From the NCBI GenBank assembly GCA_003439945.1, contig QVRM01000302.1:62001-126000 (forward strand): a stretch of 64,000 nucleotides of DNA, written 5' to 3'. This DNA comes from Dermanyssus gallinae (taxonomy: Eukaryota > Arthropoda > Arachnida > Mesostigmata > Dermanyssidae). The notes under the pieces are model-generated. The model was not told where the DNA came from, searched no databases, and saw nothing but the letters and a program-made list of their open reading frames with translations. A program made the translations under genes and the position numbers. Positions 25,027 to 37,967 of this stretch are shown in pieces; within the stretch, counting starts at the first letter, position 1; each line of letters starts with the position of its first letter.

Positions 25027-25295
25027 AATAATAATAATAATAATAATAAGCAGTGGAACAGCGAAATTCATTCGGGATCTGGTCAAGAGAATGACGGCAA
25101 CAACGGGGGACCAGTGCAAAGGCGAATATCTGAGACAGCTTCTGTCTCTCGCGGTGTGTAGAGGCAATGCCGCTTCTATAATCGGCGCCATGGGATGAGC
25201 AGATAAATACGTGCTTGAATCGACGCGACACGTTCGAACCTCACAACTGTACTCTGATAACACAATTACGAATTGAATAAATAACTAATAATAAT
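25027..25295 (+). mobile_element. 5'-truncated LINE copy 1 of the (TAA)n-flanked family
   Basis: Immediately after a run of ATA/TAA repeats (25027-25050) the sequence encodes KFIRDLVKRMTATTGDQC, then GEYLRQLLSLAVCRGNAAS, ending IIGAMG and a stop at about 25198. The same C-terminal block occurs at 41415-41570 and, inverted, at 52483-52665. A short 3' UTR with the shared CCTCACAA-TGTA block leads back into TAATAATAATA near 25285. It is a dead, 5'-truncated copy. Confidence 0.75.
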
Positions 25296-25693
25296 ATGTC
25301 GTTATCAAAGCCAGCCGGTAAATCTACTGATTGAACTCTGTATATAATACCATTAATAATAATAGGCCGTCGCCGATGTCGTTATTTTCCTCTTCGTCGT
25401 CGCGCGCTTGATCTTCATTTAGCAACAGTGTATGTAAGCGTGCCGTCAACTCGCTAGAAAATGGAACCACTTTTCACTGTTGCTAGCAATAACTCGCACT
25501 CGTTGGTTGTTGTAGTAGAAGTTGTAGTTGTATTGTAAGAAGTATGAGAAATAATAGCTTACTAAAAAAAAATCGCGCAAGCTTACGTCATTAAAGCAAA
25601 ACGCAGCTACATAGGCATTTCTAGCAAGCAATCGGACTCCTAAACGTGTTCATGTTGCATGCAATTGGACATTCGCATATCGTCACACATATA

Positions 25694-25728
<35 letters not shown>

Positions 25729-28541
25729 GCTTTTTAACAGTGCTACACTGTTAGGTATATATGTATACATATGCAACATGGCGCTACTATCACCACGCAC
25801 GATCACTACATACCCACATGTTGTCGCGTCTGATCATATGCGGCCGTGGGTGAGAGAACTGCCGCGCATGTGAGAACAAAAACCATGTACACATCATTTG
25901 ACATTGTTTCTTTTGTTATTATCTTTCTTTCTTTCTTTTGTTGTCTTTTGTAATCGTCGTCGTCGCCCTTAGTATCAACTAACTTGCTGAGACTGGATAC
26001 GATGAGACCTTCCGATATTCAGGGGGATAATGTACTGTTACCACTAGTTCAACGAGTACAGCCGCAATTTGTACGTGCTAATCACTAACGGGCATGTGTT
26101 CCACAACTCAAACAACAAGAACAATAACAGCAATACCAACAATAACAACAGCAACAACAACAACAATAACAACAGCAACAACAACAGCAATAATGGCAGC
26201 GAAAACAAGTTGTTGTTGTTGTTGCCGTTATTGCTGTTACAACAGCAACAACACCACCAACAGTGGCTGCAACATGCTGAACATTTTTTTTAAAGGAGGT
26301 TGTTTTTAATTCTAGACTATCCGTCCTTCCCCTACGGGCTTGGAACTTAACCTGAGGTATATCTTCAATAACATGCTGAACATGCTCTTACAAACTCTTA
26401 ACTCCTGTTCGAGCGCACACTACTCCACATGTTGTATTAAAGTCTCAACAAATGAACAACAACAACAACAACAACAGCAACAATAAAAACTACGTACGGT
26501 CATTTCCGCCTGTCGGAGCTGGAGCGTGAGCGGGACCTGGTGGTGGTGGTGGTGATGATGATAGTATTCCATCATGGCAGCGGCAGCAGCAGCAACATTT
26601 GCAGCAATAGGCAATGGGGTCGTGGGTATATGATGATGATGATGCCGCGTGTTCAACAGGGTGTTCCTCCCCTTGTACGTAAACGGCACTCACTAACTGG
26701 TTCGCTGGCTCATTGGATCACCATAATCCTAGTGGTGGTGGTGGTGGTGATGGTGCCATGTGTCCGTCTGTCTGTCTATCTGTCTGTCCGCCGCAGTTGT
26801 CCTTTGATTGTCTATTGCTATCTCGCGCAACGTGTCGGCTATAACTCGTGTCGTCGAACTATCACCGTCACATCATCGAATACGGCGGGGCTGCACGAAG
26901 AGTTCGTGATGACGCTTGCACACACACACACATCATCTTCTTCTTGCTAATGACGCAGAGAAACACCGACACTGTACCATACCATACGATACGATACAAC
27001 AACTGAAGAACAACAACAACAACAACAACACAGCATGAGCACCATCGAACACCAAGTAAAGCGTGCTAGGAACAACAGCGCTAACAGCAAAAATTAATAA
27101 CAACAACTACAACAGCAACAACAACAACAACAACAACAACAGCAGCAACAACCACAACAACAACAGCAACAACAACAATGTTGCTGCTACGACGGTTTCA
27201 CGACAATAAAAATAACGACACCAACAACAACAACAACAGTACTAACACCGCAACAGCAACAAGTCCAACAACAACAACAACAGCAGCAGCAGCAGCACAG
27301 CAGTTCGGCCGCCTCTACTGAAACTTTGGCTGCCAGCATCAATGCATGCAACGGTCATAGAGCCAGTCGTACACTCACAAATACACTTCCACCATTAGCA
27401 GCAGAGGCAGCTCCTCAAAAAAGAGCTGCAAAGGAACTCCAGAAATAGAGAACGAAAGAAAAACGCAGGGCTAGATTAAAGCAGAGGAAGTCGGTCACAC
27501 GCTTTTACCCCACAATGCCTAAAGATCCGATCACAGAACCGGGTCGTAATGAACAGCGACAACGACGGATTGGCTAACAACAACAACAACAACAAAAACA
27601 ACAGCATCAACAACAGCAACAACAACAACAACCACAGCAACAGCAGCAGCAGCAACAACAACAATTACAACAACAGAAGCAACCACAACAGCAGCAGCAG
27701 CACCACCACCAACAATAACCACCAGCAACAACAACAACGAATATCTAGAATATCGTAATCTTCATCATCACACACACACACACATGATTCGCTCCTCTCG
27801 CCCAACGCGAACGCTATGTGGCTGGCTAGCGCGCACTCAATCGGTTAGTCAGTCAAACTCTCTTCAATCTGCTGCTACTGGTGGAGGACTTGAGGAGAAA
27901 AAAGATCTCCATCAACGTGATGACGCCAGAGATTACCTCTCCACCTGAGAATAACTTATTGCCCGGCCCGGGGGGGTTTGTTGTCCCCAGTTGTGTTTGT
28001 TTGGTCTCAAGTTGTTTCAAGTCCCCCTCAACACACAGCCAGACACACAAATAGTCACACACACACACACACACACATACTCACTCACTCACGCAAACGC
28101 GACCCCCGACGCTCCGATACACAAACCCCCAATCTATCACACCCCCAACACGCTCAAAAACCCTTTGTTTTGAGCGTCTTGAGAAGGTGGTGGAATTGAT
28201 TTAATTTACCTCCACGTTCAAATTGGTTGTCGATCTGCAGCGCCTCTGTACGCTCATCTAGCAGCTGCCGTCGCGCAGTGGTCCATTTAATTGATTTATG
28301 TTGTTGTTGTTGTTGATGATGTTGTAGTTGCTGTTGTTGTCGTTGATGATGTTGTAGTCGCTATTGTTGTTGCGTTTGTTGTTGTAGCACAAGTAAAAGT
28401 TGTAGTGCAGTGCAGTATTAAGTACCGTTGTCGTTATCGTCGTCGTTGCTAATGGCGTTGTTGTTGTTGTTATTGTTACTGTAGTAGTTTTTGTAGTGGC
28501 ATTAATGCCAAAATAGCTGTTCTCTATGGCTTGCTTGTTTG

Positions 28542-28605
28542 CTTCTAGATATCTGATCAAGCAAGGCAAGTTTCGTTTCTTCTAGATATCTGAACAAGCA
28601 AGGCA
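28542..28605. repeat. short direct repeat (27 bp, spacing 37)
   Basis: A 27-base unit containing CTTCTAGATATCTGA and CAAGCAAGGCA occurs at 28542 and 28579 with one mismatch. Confidence 0.85.
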
Positions 28606-30111
28606 CGATGAACAGATATGGAACACAGGAAGCAAGAACCACCACGCACCACAGTATCAACAGCGACAGCAGTCAGAACGGCAACAACAGTGACAAAGGA
28701 ATCTTAACGACCTAAACTTCACGTTTAGTCCTATAGATCATCTTTCGGCATGATGAATCCACTACCGCTAACTCAGCGCATCCGATTCGAACTAACCAGT
28801 TAGTTCGAGTGAATTTCATTTTTAGCAACGACCCCAACACCGTAACAGCATAACCAGCACTGCAAAAACACTTCAACAAGCAGTAGCAATAGCGCCAACA
28901 ACAACAACAACAACAACGACACCAATAAGAACAGCCATAGCATTCACGTTAAAACTAACGCCAATCACTTTCACTAACGACAAGAAGAAGCGCACTCTTA
29001 AAGAGAAAAGTTGCACAACTAATTTGTTGTTGTTGCTGCTGTTGTTGTTGTTGTTGTTGTTGTTGCGCTAGGATGTTGCTCCTACCGCCAATTTCGGAGT
29101 CAGCAACAACAACAACAGTTGTTGTTGTAGTAGTACTTGATCTTGTTGCTGTAGATGCTCTCGTTGTTGTTGTTGTTGTTGTTGTTGCTCTTGTTGATGC
29201 TGTTGCTGCTGTTGTTGTTGTTGTTGTTGTTTTTGTTCCTTTTGTCCACTGTTATTGTCGTTGTTTCTTTTCATAGAACAACAACAAGCGCAGCTGTAAC
29301 GGCGGCATCAGCAGTGGCAATCAGCTCGACTGCCAGGCCGATCACGGTTACCGGCTCACAGAGAGACGAGAGAACTGCGCGTTCGGTTGTGATCGGTTGT
29401 GGTCGTGGTCGTGGTCGTGGTGATGATGCAGCTGCTGCTGTTCAGAAGCTGTGGTGCAGCTGCAGCTAGCTAAAGCTGATGTGCTGCTGATGAACTACTT
29501 ACTGTTCCCTCTCTCATTCACTGTTCTGTAGCACTAGCCCACCACCACTACCGGCTTGCGGCTCTCTCTCTCTCTCTGTTGCTCAGGAACAACCAAGCCA
29601 GAACAACCAAGCAAGCCAAACGCCCGCTGCCCGCGTTCGCCTTGGCTATAATGATGATGCTGCTGCTGCTGATCGCATTCGTAATGATGATGGTGGTGGT
29701 GGAGGTGACAATGATGATAATGCTGATGATGATGAGGACGATGATGATGATAATGCTCATGATGATGACAAAGTCCGGCGCCTTCGTGTATGCGGCCTGC
29801 TTGCGTGCCTTACTCCCTACGGCCTGGAGCCTCCTCCAACTGCCGACATGATCACCCCACACCCCTCAACCTCACTCACTCACTCACTTACGACTCGCTT
29901 TGAAGTGAAAATACCGCGGCCGCAGCAGCAGCAGCATCAGTATCTACAGCGATGCTGCCGCACCACCGGTATTGTCATTGTGGTTGCCTAAGGCCAACGC
30001 CAACAACAACAACAACAACAACAACAACAACCACGGCAGCACACGAACCTTGTAAAATTTATCTTCATCACCTCCATTTATGATACTGTTGTTGTTGATG
30101 TTGTTGTTGCC

Positions 30112-30142
<31 letters not shown>

Positions 30143-30999
30143 CCGTTGCTGTTGTTGTTGTTGTTGTTGTTGCTGCTGCTCCTGTTGAAGTCGTTGTCTG
30201 TTGTTGTTGTTTTTCCTGTTGTCGTTATCTGCTGTTGTTCTTCATGGTGTTGTTGTTGTTCTTCGTGGTATTGTCGTTGTTCCTGTTGTTGTTGTTGTAG
30301 TCGCCACTATTATGTCCACTCTCAGGTCCGATGCCGATCCTTTCTGTTTGAAGTTCGTTCGCTCGCTTCCGTCCTTTTGTTTGTTTGTTTGCGTATTTTG
30401 TGGAGCGTTTCGTCGGTTTTTCGTTGATTTGATTTCGTGATTCGTGCGTGAGATTCGTCGCAGAGACAAAACATTCTCTCTGTTGGCGGCGGCAACGGCA
30501 CCGCCAGCTATGCCATTGGTGGGGAGACTTTTGATGATCAGAGACATTTGATGATAGAGTGGTGAATATATATATATATATATATTCAATAAAGCCAACA
30601 CTCAGACAGGCTCAAGGCAAGTGAGAAACAGAGAGAGAACCAGACGCTTCTCACACACTGTGCCACTTACTGATTAACACAGACACGGGATTCGGGTGGA
30701 GCAGAGGTATACGGCGATGGCGCTGATGATAGCCGTTCTCTCGACAGAGGGGAGAATAAATCAATGTTGCCAAAATGTCTATTTATATATATATACCCAG
30801 CCCCTGTGCACATTGTGGTCATTGTGGTGGGCTAGTAGCATGCAACAGCATTGATATGATTAATTGATGATTAAAGTAGCAGGGATAGTCTAAGCCACGT
30901 TGCTATGACTATCCGAAACAATGAACCATGGCGTAGGATCGAATCCTACTTGGGTAGAATTCGTTCCCTTCCGGTTGGTTCCTCTAGAATTGTTAGTAG

Positions 31000-31939
31000 T
31001 TGAGCATTGTCATGCCGTTACAGTCATTTGTTGCAAGGAGCATACGAAAGTCGAGAAAAGAGAAACCGGGATTCCGGTCTAATCTCTACAGATCAAATGA
31101 TAGAAGCATAACATAATTGATCTACAATCAGGTAAGCGAAAACAAAGACAAGACGTTTCGAGTTGCGCATTGCCTCTCCCCTGACGAAGTTTGATGTAAT
31201 GGTTACCTGTGCCGCGCCGAGAAAGAATCGTCTAGTGAAAAGTACAAGGCTAGAGGGTAGCCATCAACCACGGATGAAAAAGACGCTTTAAAGATTCATC
31301 GAAATAGTAGTGGCTCTCTTTTCATGACGCCACATATAGGAGCGGCATTATCTTATTCAGTACAGTTGTGTCAAATGATGATTACAATTATTGTTTGAAA
31401 TGTTCCTCCACCTAGTGTCATATACGTCTCCATTTTGCTTTCTAAGCTTTACTTTTCTGTGTACGGACCAAACATCTATACGTCATTTCAAACATAAAGT
31501 GTGTGGTTGTACAATATTGTAGCTTGTTGGCAATCAGTCTAGTACAACTCGGCGACGAACTATTTTTTTCCAATGGAATGAGGAGGCGGAAATGTCTTCT
31601 TTTGAAGTGAGAGCGAATTTACGAGTTGTCTCCTACGAATCTCCTAGTGAGGCAGGGTATAGACGAGCGATAGATCCGTTTCCATTTGGCCTGCCTTGTA
31701 TTCAAACAAATGGATAAACCGTTTCGCTTTTACCTCCCGCAAGCATTCTAGCGCAATGGTTTCTGCGCCATAATACATTGATTGCATTGTTGTAATACTA
31801 CACTGCATGTCGACAGCTGATACGTTCGTGTGTTCCTAATATTATAATCCGAGCGGGCTACAACGTGCCACTGGCTTATCTGCTCATCTAGGCTCTTTCA
31901 AGACAACACCTAAGAAATATCATGTTGCATTTATCCAAT
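31000..31939. other. gene-free stretch, nothing recognised
   Basis: Mixed-composition sequence between the trinucleotide-rich block and the terminal exon of the minus-strand gene. Some of it may be that gene's 3' UTR, but no canonical AATAAA was found close to the stop on the minus strand. Confidence 0.4.
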
Positions 31940-32837
31940 TTATCCAGTTTTCTGATCCAAGGCGTTGAACATTTTAGCTTTACCCAACTTCAGAGCGTCT
32001 TCTTCGCTGGAAGCCATTGAGGCTGTCACTCAATCAACAGGCATACAAAAAATATTAGCATTAACAATGGTGACATATTTCGTCAATTTAGTCTGGTCAA
32101 CATAGCTATACGCAAAGTATTCGTCTGATAAAAAGGTATAACGTCTCATCGATATATGTATAAGGTTTTGATTCACTCACTCTTTGATTCTCGCAATAGA
32201 CGTCGTATTGACACGTGCAATGCGACTTTACCACCATACCCGATAAGGCGTATACGCAAATCGTATAATTGTGTCCTGTTACGAATCCATTTCAACGATA
32301 GATTGATTGTTCCGTAATGTAGCAAGTAAAAGTTCACAAACTACCGAAGCTAACAGTATCCAAGCGGTCATTTCACTTTGTCGGTGGGACCCCATAGGAA
32401 TAGGATACGATGACCCGCGTTTCCGAACCTTGTCACCGCAGTGCAGAAAAAGGCCTTTAATGAACGTGGTCAGACTATCGTCTCATTATGAACTCGTTTT
32501 TATCCGTCGATCTTATATTTTAATTGTTGCAAAGTTTGCATACGCATTACACATTCTCGCACAAAATGCTGCAGTTGGCCGACCGCAATCGCCGTCTATT
32601 TCTAGACAAAAATCATACTACCTGCCCCATGTACCTTACGAAATTAATTATTCAATGGTTCAAAATGAATAAAAAAAATGCAAAGATTCTATTATATCAT
32701 GTTTTTGTTAGTATAACCGCAATTGCTGGCACTAATTAAAACAAAAATTATGCAGATAACTTCAATATTTATATCTGTTTATTTTATTTTCTAAGTTATT
32801 ATTTAATTAAATAACCTTATATACATTATTTACAAGT

Positions 32838-32873
<36 letters not shown>

Positions 32874-33415
32874 ACATAAGATGTCACCGCATAAAGTCAC
32901 CGCGCCAGCACTATGCCGGTACGCGACGGTGTTAATCATAATAGTCGTATTAATTCTTATGAGGAGTGTCGTTGTTATTGTTTCATTGCTATCCTAGCTT
33001 TTTCTACGCCGTGGTTGCCATAGCATGCGAATGCTTGCATAGATGTATATTGATATCTATGTGGATAACTACATATGTATTTCCAGAGCTGATTACTCTG
33101 TATGTATTGTATCATGGTAGGTTTCCCTGTTTACCGCCATTAAGTCGCCGTCTCCGCTGCTGCCGCCGCTGCGTTGGTGTTGTTGCCTTGCAAAAGACCG
33201 GCATCGGCTTGATGCGTTCATGCGCCAATTTATCCCAGGAATGGATGCAAAAAATTTCGAACGCGGCGTTCGAAATCTCTCGCGCTTTGTCTCCAACTAG
33301 CAGTGACAGCTGATCGATCTAACGGGAACAACAATAATAAACCACCACATAACTGTTGGATGTTGCAACTTTTGAGAGAATCGTGTTGCCTTACTTTTTC
33401 CATGTATGCTTGGCC
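31940..33415 (-). CDS. unrecognised small gene, three exons seen (one a 21-nt micro-exon)
   Basis: Minus-strand exons: 33415-33395, 33318-33135 and 32022-31940. The 21-nt exon follows a strong pyrimidine tract (TTCGTCCTCCTCTTAG) and ends in GTAAGG; it encodes GQAYMEK. The second exon follows CCCGTTAG and encodes IDQLSLLVGDKAREISNAAF, then a Cys/His-bearing stretch and a basic run QRRQQRRRR. It ends at G|GTAAAC, phase 1. The last exon encodes ASMASSEEDALKLGKAKMFN and stops after LDQKTG. Phases join exactly and no simple repeat explains the composition. The start is uncertain: an ATG at about 33544 (MSLTHSSEP) joins in phase, but only through a weak GTTAAC donor. I do not recognise the family. 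It is a short, helical, charged protein of about 100 residues. It is oriented head-to-head with the plus-strand gene starting at 34664. Confidence 0.45.
32023..33134. other. intron of the unrecognised minus-strand gene
   Basis: AT-rich, with an (AT)n at 32841-32870. Open frames at 32307-32740 on the plus strand have no recognisable domain. No repeat family was identified. Confidence 0.4.
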
Positions 33416-33872
33416 CTAAGAGGAGGACGAAGGAAGCAAGACAGCGGCAGAAAGAGAGCGTACGAAATAAATACCAAACGCCTATTTCAACCAAAGTGCT
33501 TGAGTGTTAACTGGTTCGGAACTGTGCGTGAGCGACATCTCGTTGAACAGAGTGAGTGTGGTGTTTATTGCTTTTATCCATTGAGACTAGACAACCCAAG
33601 GCTGAAGGTTAATAGTTGTTGTGGTATGAATACGTCTGTTCCAAGTTGCTGTGATGCGTTGTAAATGTTATGCCACCTGCTTTCGACTCGATTATAGGGG
33701 TGCACAGAGAAAGAAGAAATTTGAGGTTTGCAAGAGGTCTCTTTGCAGTGTTCACACTGTCTACAATGAATTAAAAAACCCTTTAAGGAGATTGTTTTTA
33801 ACATTATCTACCGATGAGCGAATGTGGACGGGATACTGTAGTATATGTGCATGAGCAGAAGTGCAGAGTAGT

Positions 33873-34055
33873 GTCGAGCCCGGTGACGTGGTGGCTTAAG
33901 TCTGCGCCTCGCAACCGGAGGAGACACATAGGTGCACGGGTTCGAGCCCCACCGTTGCACATTTGTAGTTATGGGGGTCCGTCTATGAAGCAATGTGAAA
34001 AAACAGTCTCGTGGACGTTAAATCTTGGCTGAAGGTCAGCCCGAAAACTTTACTT
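33873..34055 (+). mobile_element. tRNA-derived SINE, family A, with perfect 13-bp target-site duplication
   Basis: The 183-bp element starts GAGCCCGGTGACGTGGTGGC, the tRNA-like A-box region. It has the B box GGGTTCGAGCCCC, then CACCGTTGCACATTTGTA. A non-tRNA body follows, with GGACGTTAAATCTTGGCTG near its end. The direct repeat AGTGCAGAGTAGT flanks it at 33860-33872 and 34056-34068 without mismatch. This defines both ends and shows LINE-type retrotransposition. Confidence 0.9.
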
Positions 34056-34663
34056 AGTGCAGAGTAGTAGTAGGCAATACCTGGTACGACGCACATCTCG
34101 GACCAAGAGGTATGTTTAAACAAGGCGGTTGGGGTACATGTAGTTCACGTCTCATCGGCGTTCACGTAAAAGCATGAACCCCGCACCGCGGATGCGAACT
34201 GGTAGGTTTCTGAACAGCGCGTTCCCTTTCGGTCTCTATCTATACCAGATGACTGGTAAGGACTGCTCGAGAAAGGTAGAAACGGAGGAGGCGATATTCA
34301 TCAATAATCATAATAATTGTTTCAACTGTGATAAATGATACATTGATGCCAGCAGAAAACAGGTAGTGCATTAACGACCGAAAAATAAGCCAGTAATAAT
34401 AATAATAATAAAGGGAGATAGACGATGATTTCAACACGTCTCCAGAGGACAGTCAACAGGCGATCAGCTTTGACTTTTACTCATGTGTAGTACAACATTT
34501 CTGTGCATTCTCAACCTATTGCGATGCCGCCGGGTGCGGTGCATTAGGCTTCGTCGCAGTAAGATACTGTACTCTCTGTGCTAAATCTAGTTTCTACTAC
34601 TGTACGTTGGTTTCAGCGAGCTGATCATGGTCTGACATCGGTAGCGGATCAGTGCGTTTTACG

Positions 34664-35069
34664 ATGTTTCCGTCAACGTTCACGCCGGAGTCGCGGAAGT
34701 TCATCCTGCAACTCGACCTCGACCAGGATGCTGTCAAAGAGATGCTGCGTTGTAAGTGTAGCGCGGCAAATCAAAATGTTCTTAGCTAAGTTGCTCATGC
34801 CCTGAGTAGAGTGACAAGCCCTGAATAGAGACGAAATGATACATTTTGCGCACTTATTAAAGGTTTTTCTGACTCGAAATGCGAACTTGTTTAGGTATTG
34901 TTTGTTGATGATGTCCGGTAGAAAAGACTAGTTCGGCGCGGCGTGACGCGACGGATCCAACGCAGCGCGATACTCGGCTCATTTTGAGGCGAACTTGTTA
35001 AGATTTGCAGATTTGGATTACATTCAATATTAAAAAAAAACAATGTGAGCGAGCTTAAGATAATATACG

Positions 35070-35127
<58 letters not shown>

Positions 35128-37052
35128 TCTGTTGTACTAAAAAATTTTTTTTTAATTGAGTTGTAAAACTGCATCATAATTATCATATTATCATTATACT
35201 GTAATAACAACCCTTATAATAGAAATATGACGGGTGTCGTATTTGGACGAATTTGTATCTCAATCAGGTCTTCCGTATGCGCATCTTCGTTCAGTATCGT
35301 TGCCTCTGGAGGTGCGCGGTCGAGCTAGTTACTATGCTGAAATGGCGGACATTGCTCGTCACCAATCGTGTCCCCAGTATACGCGCTATACGTATATGAG
35401 TAAGTAGGTCGTTTTTTACATCATTTTATCTATCCTCACTTTATCTTGATTTATCGACCTCGTTGTCTTTACTTTTACTGTGGCCCTGCGTCCGAAAATT
35501 GCTGGCACGAGCATTAGATAGTCTTGATAATCGTGTTCACACTAGAGTAGTTGTCTTAAGACTGTTCGCTTGCTTATTTGTGCATGTTAGGGGCCTATTA
35601 TTTGTGATCACACTCTGTGATATTCGAAACATTAGCTCTGAAGTAAGTAAGCGATTGCTTACATTGAAGAGGCGAGTTAGTAAACATACCTACATTAATA
35701 AATCGGTTGGCGCGTACGCTGAAAGAAAAAAAACAAGCTAACGAAACCAGCCCGCAAATATTATCGTTAATTAATAGCTGCAGCGTTATGTCCCCCCTGA
35801 ATACAAATGGGTGATATGCGTAAACACGCTTATCAAGCGAATAAATCAATCAATCAATCGCTGTTGCGACATGGCATAGCATTGCTGCTGCAAACATGGC
35901 ATAACATTACTGTGTATACTAACTTAAGTTTAGCTCAAATTGGGTCACCACAGCCTAACAGATGTACAATATAGATATCGGCTTCTTCTGTCGTCTAGCG
36001 CTTCCTGTTCATACCACCCACTGTATTCACAGGAAATGTAATACAATTAATAAACGAGGTTTGCTTAGCTCGAAGTGTGACTTATCATAAGACCGATATA
36101 CTACGACATGTGTTTGGGATCCTTCATAATCGTTTACAGATGAAGTCAATGTGTGCACCGCTACCGCCGGGTTAGAAAACCGATGAATAAGCAATCATCG
36201 AAGTATATCTATATCTATATGTATTGCCCATTGCGACTTTTTTTTATAGATTTCGTTTGGAACATTACAGCCCACCGGCTTTACGTTATATAAATAAAGA
36301 TATTAGACAGGGTTTATCGATTACGTTCATTGGTTTGGTATGTGTTCAGCTCGTGCACTAGATAAATCTGTTGTTACTCTCATTGTTGTCGGTACCGCTA
36401 ACGCCGCTATTTTGTTCTGTCATTTGCTACACGGTTGAACGTACAGTGATCGACGGAGGTTTGATGTCGAACGAGTGCAATATTGAAATCAGCGCTTGCG
36501 TACGACTTGAAAACCCCGAAGCGTTCTACGAGGCTAACGGGCTTAGTCTATCGCAAGGTAAGTGCCGCATTGTCATGAGCGTATCTCGTCTTCTCTCGCT
36601 TTATAGTTTGTATCTTGTTTTTGTTTCGTCTCTTTTATATTGCCCTTCTACGTGTGGCTCTATTTCTCGTTTCTTCGTTTACAATAATTGCAATGCTTTA
36701 CGGCTTGATTTCTGTAACCGCTCAAAGCAACCAGTGTATATTTCTTCCTGTGATCTGTTTTGGAATTGCATCTCTGAATTGTGCGGCCGAATACGTAGTC
36801 AACTCTCTTTCTCTCCCTCACGACACAATTGCTCAGTTACTAGGTCTGAAACAGGTAGTGATTCAGGTCATTATTGTAGTCGTACTACCATTACCAACCG
36901 TTTGTTATGACTGGTCTCAGGTGACCCCAGCATGCTGGATAGAGCCCTCGAGCTGGAGGCGTCGCTCAGCGAGGCGACCGTTAAATGCGATATCACACTT
37001 CACTCTGTGCAAGGTGAAAATATGAATATAAACTCATTTACTTATGTAAATC

Positions 37053-37083
<31 letters not shown>

Positions 37084-37300
37084 CGTTCTGTTCATTCCCA
37101 CTTCCATTAAAATAAAAATGGAGTTCGTTATAAAAAATAATGTTCTTCAAAAATTGACCGTAGCACGATGAGCTCACAGAGCTTCTATTTTCATGATAAG
37201 TTATGACAATTTATAGGCGTTCTTCCGTTGGCTGATATTTTGGGTTTGTCAGCCCAACCTCGAGCCAAGAGGGCAGAGCTAAGCATAGGCATTTTAAATA

Positions 37301-37344
<44 letters not shown>

Positions 37345-37878
37345 TTTATGAGGTTTGCCAGCCAGAAGTCGTAGTTCTTTGCGGTAATTCAGTAGACCGT
37401 CGGAGGTATTTCTCTAGTGGGATTTTTGTAGGTGAAATTTTTTTGTGATCACACTCTGTGATATTCGAAACATATGTTGTCTACAATGATTTCGTTAAAT
37501 TGTAGACTTTGCAATAGCGGATTAATGATACGTGACTAACTCGTCGTTCAAGTTTATATTTTGTTTTAATTTCTCTTTCAGCAATGAACTCGTTCTACGC
37601 AGACTACAAAAACGGACTGCTGGACATTTCTTTCCGTCAGGCAATTCTCGGAAATCCTCCAGACCAACAAAATAGAGTATGATTGTTTTATATAAATATT
37701 TTATAGCTACATCCAATTACTGATTATTTGTAATTATTTCTGGATCATGCATGTACAAACCATTAGCGTTTATTTAGTCTTTGCCTGGGATTAAATCTGC
37801 CGCCTATAGATGTCCAGAAGTTTTAGCATATTTAGAGAGAATTGTAGAACTTGTGAAAGTAAATGTATGTTCCAATGG

Positions 37879-37927
<49 letters not shown>

Positions 37928-37932
37928 AATGG

Positions 37933-37967
<35 letters not shown>

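Larger units (their letters stand above)
19884..31000. repeat. 11-kb trinucleotide-rich region (CAA/CAG and GTT/GCT, with TC, CA, GAT and ACC runs)
   Basis: Blocks of CAA/CAG on the plus strand alternate with blocks of GTT/GCT, so the strand carrying the CAA motif switches many times. Examples are CAA at 20980-21110, GTT at 21585-21790, CAA at 22010-22330, CAA at 26100-26280 and 27000-27300, GTT at 28290-28480 and 29020-29240, and GTT at 30085-30300. Also present are (TC)n at 23230-23850, (CA)n near 27768 and 28057, and GAT/GGT runs near 26535 and 29650-29770. Nearly all long frames are poly-Q, N, T, L or V artefacts of these repeats. No exon with a credible non-repetitive domain was found. 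Part of it may be 5' UTR, first intron or promoter of the PHF21A-like gene, which starts at 19883 and reads away from it. Confidence 0.75.

Noticed and set aside
28787..28808. Inverted repeat TCGAACTAAC / GTTAGTTCGA
   Set aside because: Arms are only 10 bases; expected by chance at this scale and without other context.
30865..31000. tRNA-like element with GGATCGAATCCTA
   Set aside because: Only a B-box-like word; no second copy in the window and no clear A box.
20690..31000. Many long poly-Q/N/T/L/V frames
   Set aside because: All are translations of CAA/GTT-type repeats in every phase on both strands; no non-repetitive domain or splice structure.
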